Source: Chionis minor (Eukaryota > Chordata > Aves > Charadriiformes > Chionididae). Taken from it: 64,000 nucleotides of DNA. A program made the translations under genes and the position numbers. The stretch is taken from assembly GCA_013398295.1 (NCBI GenBank), contig VZSF01001075.1, positions 434,001 through 498,000 on the forward strand. Direction: 5' to 3'. Shown in pieces: positions 34,549 through 48,757 of the stretch (position 1 is the first letter of the stretch; the number at the start of each line of letters is the position of its first letter). The notes below the pieces were generated by a model, which worked only from the letters and a program-made list of their open reading frames with translations, did no database searches and had not been told where the DNA came from.

Positions 34549-37500
34549 AGGTTCTACGAGTTACATCATGAGCGACTGCAGAAGTATTATGTGTTGAAGA
34601 AGAAAGTGTTCCCCAGAGTGACTGTGGCAGGGTTGGCCCCCAGGTATTTGGTTACACAAATTCGAAGTATTAACCTGTCTCGTTTTCAAAGTTTCCTATT
34701 TTGTCTCTGCCCATGGATTAGGCAGCCGCTCCACTGACTTTACGGTGATCCTGGGGAAGAAGAGCTATGCATTTGCTTGCTGCAAGTTAATTGTGAACTT
34801 AAAAAATCAACTCCCCATGCCCTTCCTCTTAAAAACAGATATTGCAAATTTGTATTCACTCTTTTCCTTCCTGAATTCTGCATAGGCGTTATGAGCTTTC
34901 CAATGATATCCTTGGGGTTTTACATTCATCCTAACATATGGCATGTATGTGAGTCTCTTCTCAAATTTATTTGAGTTTATGTGTGATTGGGAGCAGTTAG
35001 CTGGGTGAATTGCTGAATCATGGAACAATTATGGCAGGAATTCTCCGGTTTTGTCTTTTTCTACAAATGATATTGTACTATGTTGCATTCACTTCAGTTC
35101 TTAGCAGGACTGCTGAAAAGTAAGTTACAGCTGTTGCCATCTGGTAACTTTTGAAGCAATTTCCCTCACATGTTCCTGTTGCTTGATAATTCTTTGTTAA
35201 CTCTGTACAGGTAACCTGATCTTCAGGCTCATAGCAAATATACTCGCCTGTCCACTGTCTGTCGTCTTCTTTAGTCATTCTGTTAAAGCCTGGTTTCTTA
35301 GAATGTAGCCTAGTCTGGCTGGGCGAAAAGGTGCAACTGGCTCCCCCATGGAGAAATAGCTTTCTGTAGCTTCACCCACATCCCCAGAGAACTGTTTGTG
35401 GCTGCAGTAATTCTCTGCAGACCCTCTGCTCCCACTGGAAAGGGGAGGTTAAAGCCATGCTCTTGCTTTCTCCTTGCCAGACAACTGTCCCAGTCACTAA
35501 CACTGGGTAGGAAACTGCAGCATTCAGAGGCAAGCTCAGCATTTGCATGGATGTTAAAGACAACACAAAAAAAAAATAATTATGGAAGTTTATTAAATGC
35601 AGCGGGCCCCTGTCTCAGGATGCCTGGGAGCTAGAATCATTTGAGACTGAAGAAGATGGCGAAAAGTATTGCTATGTGCTTGTTCTTGTCAGCTGCTTTT
35701 AGAGATGGGACACGGTTAGAAAGACCTTTGGTGTGTCCCAATGTAGTTCCTATTATGTTAATACATTGAAAATCAACTTCTGAAATTGAACTAGAAAAAA
35801 GCAAAAATTAAAGAAGAGTCATCTGCCCATCTCTGTATTTAAACAGGCAAGGTTAATTGACAATTGACATGCATTTACAGTGCTTAAGCTGAGCAGGAAC
35901 AATACTTGAGAACTGCATTTCTATCCTACATCCTTTTAACTTTCCTTTTTTTTTCATTCATCTAACGTCAGATGAGATTTTGGTTTCTTTATACGAAAGT
36001 TTCTGCCTCTCTCTCTTGCTTTAACTCTGAATTTAACCTCAAAATTCCTCAAACACCTGTCCAGTAACTTCTCCCTGAATAATGTGCCAGAAAAACATCT
36101 CACTGCTGCAGCTAACACAAAGCTGCAATCACGAAAAATAGGCTGCTATTTTGTGGAGCAGAAGACTGGAGTGCAACAGGCGATCTTTCTCAGTGTGACA
36201 GTTTGCACAGCAACTGGAAATTCTGTCCTCCAGAATTCAGCTAAAGACACAGCAAAACCTGTAGAAAAGAAATATCCCCTCAATTCAGATCTGGCATATT
36301 TGCCTGCTACTTTGACTCAAGTCCCACAAGTTTGGTGTGTCTTAAGTGACTTTAGACATGGGATTTCTAATAGTAATTAGCAAGCCCTTCTGCCATTCGT
36401 CTCTGACATTCTCGTCACAAAGCCACACTTAGGTAGCAAAACGGGAGCAAACAAATGGACAACACAGGGATGAAAAATGTACAGTGTACAGAGTTCACCA
36501 GTATAAAAGGCTATTTCAATAACTGTCTGGAAGATGGTTAAAACAAATTACTCACCTTCCAAAATCCTCAGGTAGCTAGACTTATCAATCCAAAGGGTGA
36601 ACTTTGAGGTTAAAATAATGTGATCCAAGCTGCATGGAAGATAGATGGCTGGTTGGGAGGGAAACTTCGGTTGAAATAACTTCAACTGACAATCCGTTAC
36701 GCCTCATCTGATCCCACACACATCAGATTCGGTCTTGCATACATATCCTTGTTTATCATCCTTCCTCCAGTATGTAAGAGTTGCTTCCTAATTTTTATCA
36801 CATCCATTTGATCAAATTTTATAATGGTAATTTCCCTTTTCAGCATTATAGTATGATATCTTATTAGTGACTTTACTGTTTTATTAACCTGAATAAATCC
36901 TGACATAATACCAGGTGTTACGAGCATTACAATACAATTTACATAAGAAATTTCCAAGCTAACATGGGGACAGAATGGCTACCTCAGTGCTAACTCTTGG
37001 AAACCCAATCTATGCTCAGTATATTTCTTTAGGACCTTTTATTTGTTCCAGAAAGGATGAAGGGTCAGTCTCTGGTTCAAGGACGACTGCTGCTGTAAGG
37101 ACCAGTGCCATTATTAAGTCTCTAACAGTTATAAGACTAAATATTATACAGTGAATAGAGTATAAACACAGGTTTTGTTTGGTTATGTGAAACACTAGAG
37201 TTCCTTATTCCTTGTTAGGGATAAATCAATTTTTGCGGTGCAGAGAGGAAGATGGGAAGAGGCACCATTTTGAATAAGGAGCAATGAGAAAGCAGCCCCA
37301 GTGAAGAGAACTATGTGTGAGACACAGTGCCTCTCTAAGCTCCTGAAGATACTGTTTTTACTTCAGATTTAAACATGCAGGGTTAATTTGGCTATAGTAG
37401 ATGGCAAACAGAGGTTTATTTGTCTCCTCTTCCCCATTTTTCCACTCACCCAGTTCACCACCGTGAAAGGAGTTAGTTGTACAACTTTATTTACCTCTGC

Positions 37501-40293
37501 ACATCTTGGAGAACTTGCACCAGACAGCAAGAAAGTGCCATCCTCCCGCGTGCTCCCATGCAGTGCTGTATCAGCCAAGTCACCATCTAGTTCTTGAGAC
37601 AGCTGGAACTCAGCAAAGAAAAAATGCCACTAAAGGGATAATAGTGGAGTACAGTTAAAATGATGAAAATTAGGGCACATTTTCCTAACAAATTTTACTA
37701 ATGAATAATGCATTTACTAATAAACAAAAGGGCTGCCAAGGACATGACAGATTGGAGATACAGCACTTGAGTTATTGGAAGTGGCAGACAGGTCACAACT
37801 TTTATTTATGTTAATAGCTAACCACCTGTCAGATAAATTGGGAAGTAGATGCCTCCACAGCAATGCCAGCAGGCGCCTTTCAGAACTGCGAGAAAGGACC
37901 AAGAGGACAGACAGCCTAGCTAGCTATCGTGCTGGCAACTGAGATGTCTGTTCTTCTCTCTTCTAGTTACACCTATGCTGTAATATCCGCTGCTTAAGAA
38001 AGGACCGAATACTCTGTTACTGGTTTTGATAGATACATCCCCAAACATTCCTTACCTGCTTGTGGCAAGCACACAATTTAACTTCCGCTTGGCAGAGAGG
38101 TCATCACCTACAGTGTTGAATACTGACACGCACAGCTTGGCAGCACAAACTGGAAACTCATTGGTACTTACTAAACATTTGGCAGCCCAAGCATTGCCCT
38201 CAGAGATAATGAAATCTATTTTACTCTTAAATTATTTAGAGGATGACAGTGTATGGCACTTCTTCTTTTCATATGTTTGCAAACTTGTATAGAACTTAAA
38301 AGATGTTTCTAACACAATTTTCCATAGTTAAAAGGAAACCAGAACCTATTAGGGTTCCCAGAGGAAAGAGATCTCCCCTTCTTTGAAGTGGTCCCGTAGG
38401 TGTTTTCAGAAAAAGAGGTACACTCTACATGGTTCTCCACTTAATTTAACTGATCAGATAACTGATCCGTTTCTAGCGGTTCTAATTTCAGTTTCCTCCT
38501 CTGCCTGACAACATTTGAACCTACCCTACCATTAAGGACTTACAGGATTGATTTTCATCCTACTCTCCACTCTGTTGAAGCTATTTCACTTTACATAGAA
38601 TAATTAAATACTCAGTAAGCCACAGAGAAAGAGAACAAGAGTGCATATTACCCTGCAGCCCAATAATTAGTGCATTCTGATATAAGCTGTCATCACAGCT
38701 ACTTGTGCCTACTGTTCTGTTTAAAGAAAGGCCTTTAATCCAGCATTCTCACTTGCAGGTGATGCTTTAAACCCTAGACTAAAGCAATACTAGCTATCAT
38801 ATTAATTCACATGCTGCGATTTTTTGGAGAAGATTTTGTTCTTGAAGTTTTTTCAAGAATGAAGTTCTAGATTAATCCCAGCCTTCTGTAACTACTGTGG
38901 GTGTTTAAGTGAGGACAGTAGTTTCAGAAACTCTTCTTGTACACAAAGGAAAGAGCCAGACATCTTCAGAGCATAATTCAGGTCTTAGGTAGTTCCACTC
39001 CTTTCCAAAAGTGTCTTTCTCTCTTCACTGAACATGAGGGGTTTGAGTAACCTTTGTCCTTTGCAATTCATTTTAATATGATATGAATAGAAGCTTTTTT
39101 TAAGATTTTCTCAAATTCTTTTGAAGTGCACAAAATACAGGTGCGTCCATAGTACCTCTTGACCTGAGAAGGGTCCTGAGAAAATAAAATCTGTTCTTAC
39201 TGGTAGTTTGATTTTGCATTAACAATAACCTTGGAACTTTATTCATGGATGACTCTCCTGTTCCACAGAAAAGATCCTCTCTTCGGTGGCAATTAGTACC
39301 TCAGCATAAATGTTTGAACATGTGCAAAGGAAAACCTGCCTCATTGTGTTGTAATGGCTGTTTTTCAGCTGGGATGCTGATATTTTATGAATGTTACAAC
39401 TTAGCCAGATGATCAACATATTCCCAATGACACCATTTGCCAGTAAAATAACGACTGCTGCCTACAGAAGTGTTCAAAACCTCAGACTGAAGCATTGTAC
39501 ATAAAATCTCAGCATTTTTGTTTGCTGTTTCTGTGATTGATGGTAATAAACTTCACTTTCGTGAATGAGAGGCTTCTGTGTAAACACTTGCAGTGTACTG
39601 TAAAAATGAACATGAAAATGTGCAAGCTTCACAGAGGCTTTTTCCATTTTTTGATACGCGTCCTTATGCCAGCCTGTCTCTGGCATATTCAGAAATTCAG
39701 ATACCATATGTCCTTATGATCATTTCAAAACTTTCAAATCCAGGCTCTCTCTGTTCAACAAGCTTCTTTTATTGATAAGTGCTGCTGCTGTGGCTGCATC
39801 TGCTAAAAGCAACTGTGCACAGCTCCAGTGACTAATCTCATTTAGGTTAATGGTATCTGCAAGGTCACTTGGGAAAGATGTGAAGACACTATTATCCACC
39901 TGGATGCTGCTCTATAGGTGGAGATGAAGCAGGTACATAAACTGTTGGAGAGAACTGTCATGATTCTCACAGCTTTATAGATTACTCTGATTGTTCTTTA
40001 GAATAGCAGAAATTTTCCTTAAAATTGAGGATTTGTATAATTTGATTGTTTTTAGAAATTCTAGAGTGCAGAGTTTTGCTATTTCTGAAAGATGTGTTCA
40101 GCTGATGAGCATGTTTGTTTGAGCTGGAGAGAAAAGACACATAAGTCCTTCCTCCACGCACCTCTATCTTGTGTTTATGGAGAAAGGAGGATGAGAAGCG
40201 AAGCTTCTCTCGCTAGCGCTGTATCTCCCCGTCCCACCTCCCCTGCCCCTTTCTCTCGGTATCTCTGTGTCTTTCTCTCTCCCTGTCCTACAG

Positions 40294-40413
40294 AACAGTG
40301 GTACACAGACAGCGAGTCCTACTCATACATCTGGACAGCACGAGAGAGGAATACCTGCATTTGCTGATGGCCCTGATGAAAAAGATTGCTCCTTTCTGTC
40401 CCATCTGGAATAA
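40294..40413 (+). CDS. Candidate terminal exon, unidentified product (may be a pseudo-exon)
   Basis: A long pyrimidine-rich tract (about 40217-40290) ends in GTCCTACAG, a very strong-looking acceptor. In phase 0 the following 39 codons are open and end in TAA at 40411-40413, containing GTQTASPTHTSGQHERG and FADGPDEKDCSF. A second frame is also open for 24 codons. An AATAAA lies at about 40576-40581. The polypyrimidine tract alone could create a false acceptor, and I recognise no protein. Confidence 0.13.
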   Translation, partial: NSGTQTASPTHTSGQHERGIPAFADGPDEKDCSFLSHLE

Positions 40414-42270
40414 CAGAAAATGCTCAGTGTGTCTCTTGAGTGTTTTTTGGAACTCCTCCTAGGAAAATAATACTGGCGTTGGGGCTGGGTGTGAATTCTC
40501 ATATCCTTAACGATTTCTAATTATTTAGCAGACAGGATTTGGGGATTTGGACTACTTTGATAAAAGTGCTTTAAAATAAATAGAACAACTTCTATATTTT
40601 AACTGAAGAACATTAGCAAATTAATGTATTGCTGAGTGACTATCATTTGCTGTATATTGCAAAATACAGATGGAAACAGCACAATCTCCATTGTTGTTAA
40701 TTGCTATTGTTAATGCTTTTTAGTTAGTACATGAATTTCAGTGTAAATAGCACTTTCTTTTGCTGCTAGCTTCACAGAATATTTGCATACAGCCATAAAT
40801 TCCTTACTCATAAAAAACCCTATTAAAAACAATGGAAGATAATAGGATGATAATACATCAGAGGCTTTTGCTCAGCAGAGGAGAGCACAAAGGAGAGATG
40901 GCAAATATCCTTCTGCCTAGTCATCTGTCCTGATATATTCTCACTTTTACCTTAGTTTGGACTTTTTAAAAATACATTTTTTTTTTCTTTGGGAGAAGTT
41001 CATAAGTGGTAGTACAATTCATCTGATGAACTTGATGGCTTCTTTCAACACTGAGTTTGTGTACTCTCATAAATGGATCTTGGCTAAATTTTTTCTATGC
41101 TTGTCCCCACTTTCCCTATAAGAAGTTCCGTAGCCTTCAGAGCAATTACTCAAGTTGCTGGAATAACACAGGGAGGTCTTTAATGGCATTCAGCAGACCT
41201 GGAATCTTTTCTACTAATAACATTTTCAAACTATCTTTTCCTTGTGTCTTCCCTCCATCCCAAATGTGTATGTGCTTGCATAGAGTTAGCCAGAATGGCA
41301 CCGAATGGTGATAACATACAAATTCCTTTTCGTTGTTTCTGATTTCCTCTTAGCAATTCTGTAAATGGGAAAGATGCTATATAGTAGGGTCAAATCATTG
41401 AGTCATTACTATAATTGGGATAATGGGATGATGATTTAAGTATTCTTGTTTATTCTGACTGACCTAGTGTCTACTTTCCAAGTACATTATATAGACTGTT
41501 TGCTCTTGTAGAATTAAGGTCAAGGAATAGTATGCTTTTGTTGGTATAGAAACAGCTCAAGCACGAGATACAGTTCTGTTTATTGTATTACCTGTGATTT
41601 TCATTGAAACAGACTTCCCAACTTGTGTCTGTACTGTTCTGTCTTTAACATACATAGCACTTTATCCCATTTAAATATGAGATAGCTGAGCTCAGAGGAG
41701 ACACAATTAGATAAACTGATCCCTGAATGATTTAGAAAGTCACAATTCAGGGGTGAATAGTCTCAGCATTTCAAGTTTTTAAGCAAACTGGCTGTGAACA
41801 CTTAAATTTTGGAATGCAGGAAGATGGATGAGGAGACATACTGTAGGACTAATATCTGAGAGATCACACCATAACTCACAAACATTGTACCTAAACACAT
41901 TTAAACTATTTGGTTATGCTTCCCTCTTGGTTCTCTTATTTCTGCTGGGAATGGGGCAAGTTGTACTTCAGCCTGAAGCTGATTGGTGCGATTACGTTTA
42001 TTCAAGGTTTTCCATCTCACTTTGGTGATTATTAGAACTGCTTGTATTTTCTGTATAGCACACCTTGCCCTGGGTGCTTTGACTAACAAATTTCTATTTC
42101 TTTCAGAGTATGTGTCTATTCAAAGCAAAGACACCTTTGCCCTAAATTGTTATGATTCCTTCATAGCTTGGCAAAGCCCAAAATAACAGATCCTATTCCC
42201 AGTAAGATAAAACCTGATACTCCCTCTGACTTCTGTGGCAGCACACTTTTGTCATAAAGGAAAAAATAAA

Positions 42271-42290
42271 AAACAAACAAACAAACAAAC
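42271..42290 (+). repeat. (AAAC)5 microsatellite
   Basis: Five perfect AAAC units preceded by A-rich sequence. Ordinary simple repeat. Confidence 0.9.
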
Positions 42291-42714
42291 CACTGTGGCC
42301 AGTAAGGCCATTGTAAAAATGGTGGACTTTATATTCTAAATCAAAAATATAAATATGGAAAATGAATGGAAATAAATTAAAAGGTCTAAGTGCTTGAAAA
42401 TGCAAATCTAGGACAAATGTCTCCAGTTTTATGCGCTGTTCTTAGCTAGAAGTGCTGACAGCTTTTAATAGCTTGTATATTCTTTTCTTATAAATATTTT
42501 CCCATATTGTGCAACTAAGGACTATGTTTTTAAAGGAAAACTAAACAGACATGAGTGGAAACTTTGCACTGAGAAATGGCCAGCTTAGTATGCAAGCAAC
42601 AACACTATCTCACATTCATTTGAATGCTTGCCATCTGGAACAGATGCATTAGTTGTGGCTTCAGTAATGACATGGTGGAGGAGAAGACCTTCCTCACCTC
42701 ATGATTGCAATATT

Positions 42715-42764
42715 ACTTAATGGGGCTCCTCATGTGAGTAAAGTGATTGTATATTCAGCCCAGT
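42715..42764. repeat. Relic of an ancient sauropsid repeat
   Basis: ACTTAATGGGGCTCCTCATG followed by TGAGTAAAGTGAT closely resembles the widespread 'cttcagtggggctactcatgtgagtaaag' motif of an old sauropsid repeat, usually ending in 'gatcgggcc'; here the end is degenerate (TATTCAGCCCAG). Confidence 0.55.
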
Positions 42765-44242
42765 GTTTTATTCAGCTGTCATCTTTACTTTATACTATAA
42801 CCTAGCCATCTTGCTGTACAGTCTTGCTTGAATACGTGCAACATTGTGGCATATATTGTATGAAAGATGCTATTCCAAATAAAGTCATATTGTAGACTTG
42901 ACTTTGTTCTGTATTGATATTGAATGCATTTAGAATGGTAATCTTCTATGTACAGTATGTGTCTGAGGAGATTATATCTTATTTTGCACATCAGGATATC
43001 TTTAGAATTGTTTATTATTCACGTTATATTTTAAACTGATGCTGGTCTATGCAGATTTTAAATGTGTTTGTCATATACCATTAGTCACTGTGTGAAATCT
43101 CTCAGTAATAGTTAGTTCTTGAATTTTCTGCAGCTAAGGAGAATTTAACACTGATTGATGGTAGATCACTTAGCTGGTTGGCAGACTTTCCAATTTACGG
43201 CAGGAAAATTGCTCTTTTCTTTATGCTCATTCCTTCTTCTGCAGGGGGACAGTAAGATATATGTGCCAGGGTGCACATAACAGCAAGAATCTGATTGGCA
43301 ATACTGCAGGTCTTTTTTACAATTGTGATTTTATCATTTTCAAAAACTGGACTGAATGTCAAGTATTTCAGATGCAATTTTTAAAAACCGCTCTATTTAT
43401 CAAATGTTGATGATATATCCGTATCATATTTCACATGCAAAAAATTACCTAACGTATTTTTGCATGAGGAAATGAGTAAGCTGTCAGTTCTTCATCCTTA
43501 TCTTCTAATAGTCCCAAACTCTCAGTCCTCTAAGGGCTGATTATCTGTATAGTGAAGATTAGCAGAAGAAACAACTATACTGATTTGCTGTGTGCCGTCT
43601 GCAAATATTTCTCATTAACCACTGATTCAATCAAAAAATAATAATAGTATATTAGTTATTCTTCAGTTAAAGAAAGATATGGGATAAATCCCTTTGCTTT
43701 AACTTAGTAGTGAGATTTTCAAAGACTATGTTTTAAGATTTCCTGCAGAATGCGTATGAAAAATGGCAATATGTAATTTTTAGTATCCACTTTCTTTAAA
43801 GGAAAAAACAAGATAAAAGTTACCATGTTTAAAACCATAAAAGTCTGCTGAAATGCCAGCCATAAATTCTAGTAAATTTAGCAATAGATTTTGTATAAAA
43901 AAAAGACTTCTCTGTGAAGAGGTGTGTTTTTTAATTTCAACTGCCTGCAAAGACTGAAGGAAGAATCCAAGCTTTACTACTTCATAAGGTTTACAAGTAT
44001 AAGAGATTCAAAATGCGGTACGAGAGTGCTGAGTTTGCATACTGTTCCAGAATACACAGAGGTACTTTCTGAAAACATACACATAAGGGGAAAAATAATT
44101 GCTAAATTATTGTTTCAAAAACAAATATAAAATATTGCTGTCGCATTGCAGTTTTAGAGCCATGGAGCACAGTATAACTGACACCTCCAAAACATAGATA
44201 GTAAACATGGTAATGAAAACAAATGTGTGAAAGTGTGCACTA
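42765..44242. other. Non-coding stretch, nothing recognised
   Basis: AT-rich; no gene or repeat family recognised. Confidence 0.5.
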
Positions 44243-44283
44243 GGGCCCAATTATGGACTTGCGCAAAGACTTCAGTGGGAGTT
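44243..44283. repeat. Relic of an ancient palindrome-type amniote repeat
   Basis: AGGGCCCAATTATGGACTTG followed by GACTTCAGTGGGAGTT resembles the old 'gggcccaattct ... ttgacttcaatgggagtt' repeats. One end is seen; the rest is lost. Confidence 0.5.
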
Positions 44284-47200
44284 CGGCGTGTAGTGCGGCT
44301 GCACAATGGTTCCCACAAGGAATGAGGCAACTAAGAAAGCTGTTACAGCTACTGTCCCAACAAACCTATTGTTTGGTGAGTTCGTTTTCAACAGCTCCTC
44401 CCACATCCACACTAATGGCAGACCAGTGCTGTTACAGCCTGAAATTTATGCAAGGTCAATCATGTAATGAAAATTATACTAGTTTATAATTATTATCTTT
44501 TATTACTACAGACGCTGTGTGGAGTTCATAAAATTGCAAATCTAACAGAAGAAATACTTGCATCCGCTTTTTAAAATAAAAATTCAGTCTATTTGTAATG
44601 CTGAATTGAAGAAAATGGGAAGCAGGATAGTGGAGAGCAGCATTAAAGAAATAGAAAGGTAGTATCTCGATGGAATTTTCTTGTTCTGTCTCAGCCTGGT
44701 TTTGCCCATTTCTTACATTTGTGCCTGTCACCCTACTATCTTTTCTGTAACTGCTTTTTGAAAAATATCCATTAGACAAATACCTATTTCATCAAAACCA
44801 CATTCTTAGTATTAAGTTCTTAAGTTTTCTGAAGTACTGTTATGGCATTGCATCTTTTAACATATACTTACCTCGATCGTTAAAGCATGTAAAATCTCCC
44901 ACACTTTCTACCAAGAACTTAAGAACTGTCAGCTTCCCATGGATCGGGTTAGTAGTAAGAACTGATCTTTGGCCATGCCAGGTGCACTGGATCTAATCAC
45001 AGTGGTGAGAGACAGTGGTTAAAAGTCACTCACAACTTCTCAGATCTCTGAAACTGAGTCTGTGGTGTTAAAGGCAAAAAAAAGTCCTAACTAAATGAGG
45101 CCAATCTTTCTAAGACAACCTTGCCAACCCCTGGAAAGGTAGGGATCTAAGTTTGCTTTATCAAAGAGAAACTAAGCCCTTAAATCCTCATCTGGAGCAA
45201 ATAGGCTAGAATACAGCTATCCAAACTTATAAAAAGATTCCTGTGTGTATTAGGTGGTCAAAAGATGTCAGCAACTGGTCTGCTTGTACAAACTGCATAT
45301 TCCTTCATCTAGGACCATACAGTTTCCCACATATCGGGTGACCGAATCTATTCTGCCGTCAGAGACGGTTTATATTATACATCAGAAAAAAACCCTGGAA
45401 ATTATATTAATTAGAAGTCAGATATCTGTGTCCCAGTGCCCTTCCTAAAAATCCCGCCAACTTCCAAAACCACAAGGCTTACAAAAGTATCTTGTCTAGT
45501 GACATTAGTAATGCTGTGTTTTGCTTTATAAGGTAATAAAAAGTGATGTGACTGATTCAACCAGATGTGACAACTCAAAAGTTGGCATGACAGGTTGAGA
45601 AATGTTAGCCTAGGAAAGAAAAAGAAAATTAGAGCCTTTAAAAAATATTTTAGGTGTTTGGTGTTTGCACTGTTGTGAAAATGGCCAGCTATGACGTATT
45701 TATATTTTCTAAGAATCTCTAGTTACACGTTGGATGTTAAGTTTCCAGTTCATTTTGTGGAGGAGCGTGCTTAAGGTAAAGACAGAAAGATAGAGAGACA
45801 AACAGATCTTCAGCTTGTGAAATCTGATGCAGCTCCAGTGATGCTGATTTTGTAACGCAAGTTTGACGAGGCAGTCCCCATTTTTCAGTACCCTTTGATT
45901 AGGCATCCGAATAGTTCTACATATTTTTGTAGCCATGATGGTCAAAAGATGGAAGACAAACAAGGGTTTCAGGAAGGGATAACATTTTTTCATTACAATA
46001 TTTTTATTGGGACAATTATACAATTAATCTATTAGACAATAGAGTAAGATATTGTACTGCACATACGGTGATGTAGAACTATCACAACAAAAGTCTAAAC
46101 CAGCTCAATATCCTCACTTTTTCTTCTGTTTAATACTTTCATTACTGCTTTTACTGGATTTGTAAACAAGTAAACAATAATATAAAGGGAATGATTACTT
46201 TTGGTACTGAACAGCAGATCACCAAATAAAGACGAGCTGGTTTCTGACATTACCAGAAACCTTGCAAGGCAGGATGTGGGATAGATGTAGGGCAAGCCCT
46301 GGCAACCTTGAGGATTCTAGACCAGGAAGAAACTCAGTTTATACATTGTGGTTTAACTCCTCTGATTATGCAACCTAGTAATTTTTCACATTTGGATGCA
46401 TTTCTATCTCACTGTATAGCTTTGAGTTAGTTAGACATATATGCAAAATCAAAGCTTCATCACGTCCGTAAAATGAAAACATGCATCCTCAGGTGGCTGA
46501 CTTACTGATATTTCAGTAGTCTTAAACTTGGTGGTCTTGACTAGTCCTGTTTCTTCTGTGATTCATTCACAGCCTTTGTCCTAATCCTAAAAGCTGTCTA
46601 TGAAGAAAGAGATGTCTGCCTTAGGGAATACTTGCCTAACTCTCAGGATAACTAAGTTAAGAAAGTCTATAATGAAAATTGTGAGAGTCGGAAATGAAGC
46701 TTTCTTAAACGAGTAGCAGCACATTATGGAATGAGCTGTCAGAACAATTTATATTTGTCTGTTGCAGTGCTTTTAGATCCCACTACAAATAATTTCTGCA
46801 TCTGTTCACAGAAGAAATCTACCACCAGCACATAGATACAGAAAAACAAACAAAACATAAGGAGGTTTTATTAATACTGGTTTAAGGTAGAATTCTCGAC
46901 AAGTTTTTCTTTGGCAGCAATCCAATATATTGATTTAACACTCAGACGGATAAAGTATCTAAATCTGGATACTTATCCAAACAATGATCTAAACCCTTTG
47001 ATGCTAGTGCTGCTCCTTTTATATTTGAGAGCCTCAAAATCAAAATATCCAGGTTGCTTTCTCCATAAATGCGCGTCAGAAAAACAAATTCCTCATTTCT
47101 TTTTTTTTTTCTATAAAATTAGAGAAAATACTTTATTTTTAATGACTTTTCTGTCAAAGTCTATTAGCCATAATGAGTACCTCTGGTTTTCACATCTGCA

Positions 47201-47589
47201 AACATGAAACTTCAGTGCTTGAGCTTCTGATGGGTCTCTGAAGCAAAAGTGGCACTCCATGGAGGAATTACACTGTATTAGAATAAACATAATGAAATCA
47301 TTCTTCAAAAGTGTATTAAGTTGCACAAGGCTGAGTTTGCAATATCCTAAAATGAGAAGAAAGATCTATTCAAATATGAATAAGTGAGAGATTATTTGCA
47401 AGAGAGGGAGAAGTCTAGCTACAAGCACAGGTGCTTTAAAGCACAAATCCACACCATTAAGCTCTGGCACAGCTGTTTCATAATAAATAAAAAAGAGAAA
47501 CAAGAGAAACACCCATTAAAGTCTCGTATGATACAACCTACGAAGGAAGAAAAGTCATTTGTTTGTAAACTACTATCACATTAACAATG
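44284..47589. other. Non-coding stretch, nothing recognised
   Basis: Only chance open frames (up to about 104 codons, 45709-46023 minus) without family character. Confidence 0.45.
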
Positions 47590-48742
47590 GAGGCCAATTG
47601 AGAAAACCTCCAGATCTGACAGGATGATTTTAAACTAAGCGTGTGGAATTGTTTATTAAGACTTTGAGTGACAGTCTAATATATTAAATCGGTTCAGAAG
47701 ATTGTAAAATGCATTAGCATTAGCAATTTAATACCTCCAACAAATTTAACTGTCACTCATGAGCATATCTGTCCTTGTTAAAGGAAAAAAAACCTGAAGC
47801 GCCATCTTTGTCTGGATGGACAATGAAGTTAGAAAAGGCAAAAGCCTTTCTCTGCACATTGGTGAGGAGAGAGCTGTGTTACATTTATCATAATTAACTT
47901 TCACAGTTGGCAGCATTTTTTGGCAAATGTGTTATTTGCTCAAGCTTGTGAAAGAAGTTTTAAGAACTAATCATTGGAGCCAAGCCTTAGCTTGCAGTCG
48001 TTTCAGGGCCGGATTTTAATCAATTTAGAAACATAATTACATGCCAAATGTGTACACAGTTACTTTGATTACACACAGAAATTGGGCAGTTTCATAGTCA
48101 ACTAACTGATTGTAGACAGTTGGGTGCAAAATACCTCATCTGAACGAGCAGTTGTTAATAATCTTGTGTTACAACCATGTGTGGAACAATGTAGCAAACT
48201 TCCTTAAAAATCAGGATCTTTAAAGGAAATATTTCCAGTTTTCAGTTTTATTTAGATGGACACATTTCCTAGGCTTTTTATTTTTTATTAAATATTTTAA
48301 TTGTTGCTATTAATAGAGCGAAAAATAACTTTTTAAAAGCTGAGCAGAAAAAAAAATCAAGTGGAAAAGCAGGTCACTCAAATATGTCATATGATTACTT
48401 TGCAGTGCAGTAATGAAAAGGATCCCAAATGTGGTGTCCATCAGACTACAATACAAGGGTTTCAATACAAATAACAGACTACAACCGTTTTGATTTTTGA
48501 AGAAGAAGAATTAACAAAATGCCAGACCATTGACATGAATCGCTGAATGAATAAAATGCAGTGTTTAGCTTACTGTAATTAACATGCCTGTGTTATTCAG
48601 GAGTGCTTAGATAACTACTGCATGTTTATGAAAGTGTTCCTGAATCCTAATATATGTGTGACATCCAGTATAATTAATTTGACAATTAGCGTCAATTATT
48701 TGATGGTCTCACATTTGAAAACTTTTAGATCTCCATTCAGGG
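47590..48742. promoter_or_regulatory. Candidate conserved non-coding cluster (possible enhancer)
   Basis: More than 1.1 kb with no recognisable repeat and a high density of homeodomain-, POU- and MEF2-like AT words, for example ATCATAATTAACTTTC, GCATTAGCATTAGCAATTTA, TACTGTAATTAACATGC and TAATTTGACAATTAGCGTCA. The texture is that of vertebrate conserved non-coding elements near developmental genes. No conservation data are available here, so this rests on pattern impression. Confidence 0.35.
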
Positions 48743-48757
48743 AGCAGCAGCAGCAGC
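48743..48757 (+). repeat. (AGC)5 trinucleotide run
   Basis: Five perfect AGC units just beside the candidate conserved block. Short, and potentially length-variable. Confidence 0.85.

Larger units (their letters stand above)
34549..42714. other. Non-coding stretch, no recognised gene
   Basis: About 8.2 kb. It holds a pyrimidine-rich tract followed by an exon-like open segment (40294-40413), an (AAAC)n run and otherwise unremarkable AT-rich sequence. The moderately GC-richer block at about 35300-35530 encodes nothing I recognise. Confidence 0.45.
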
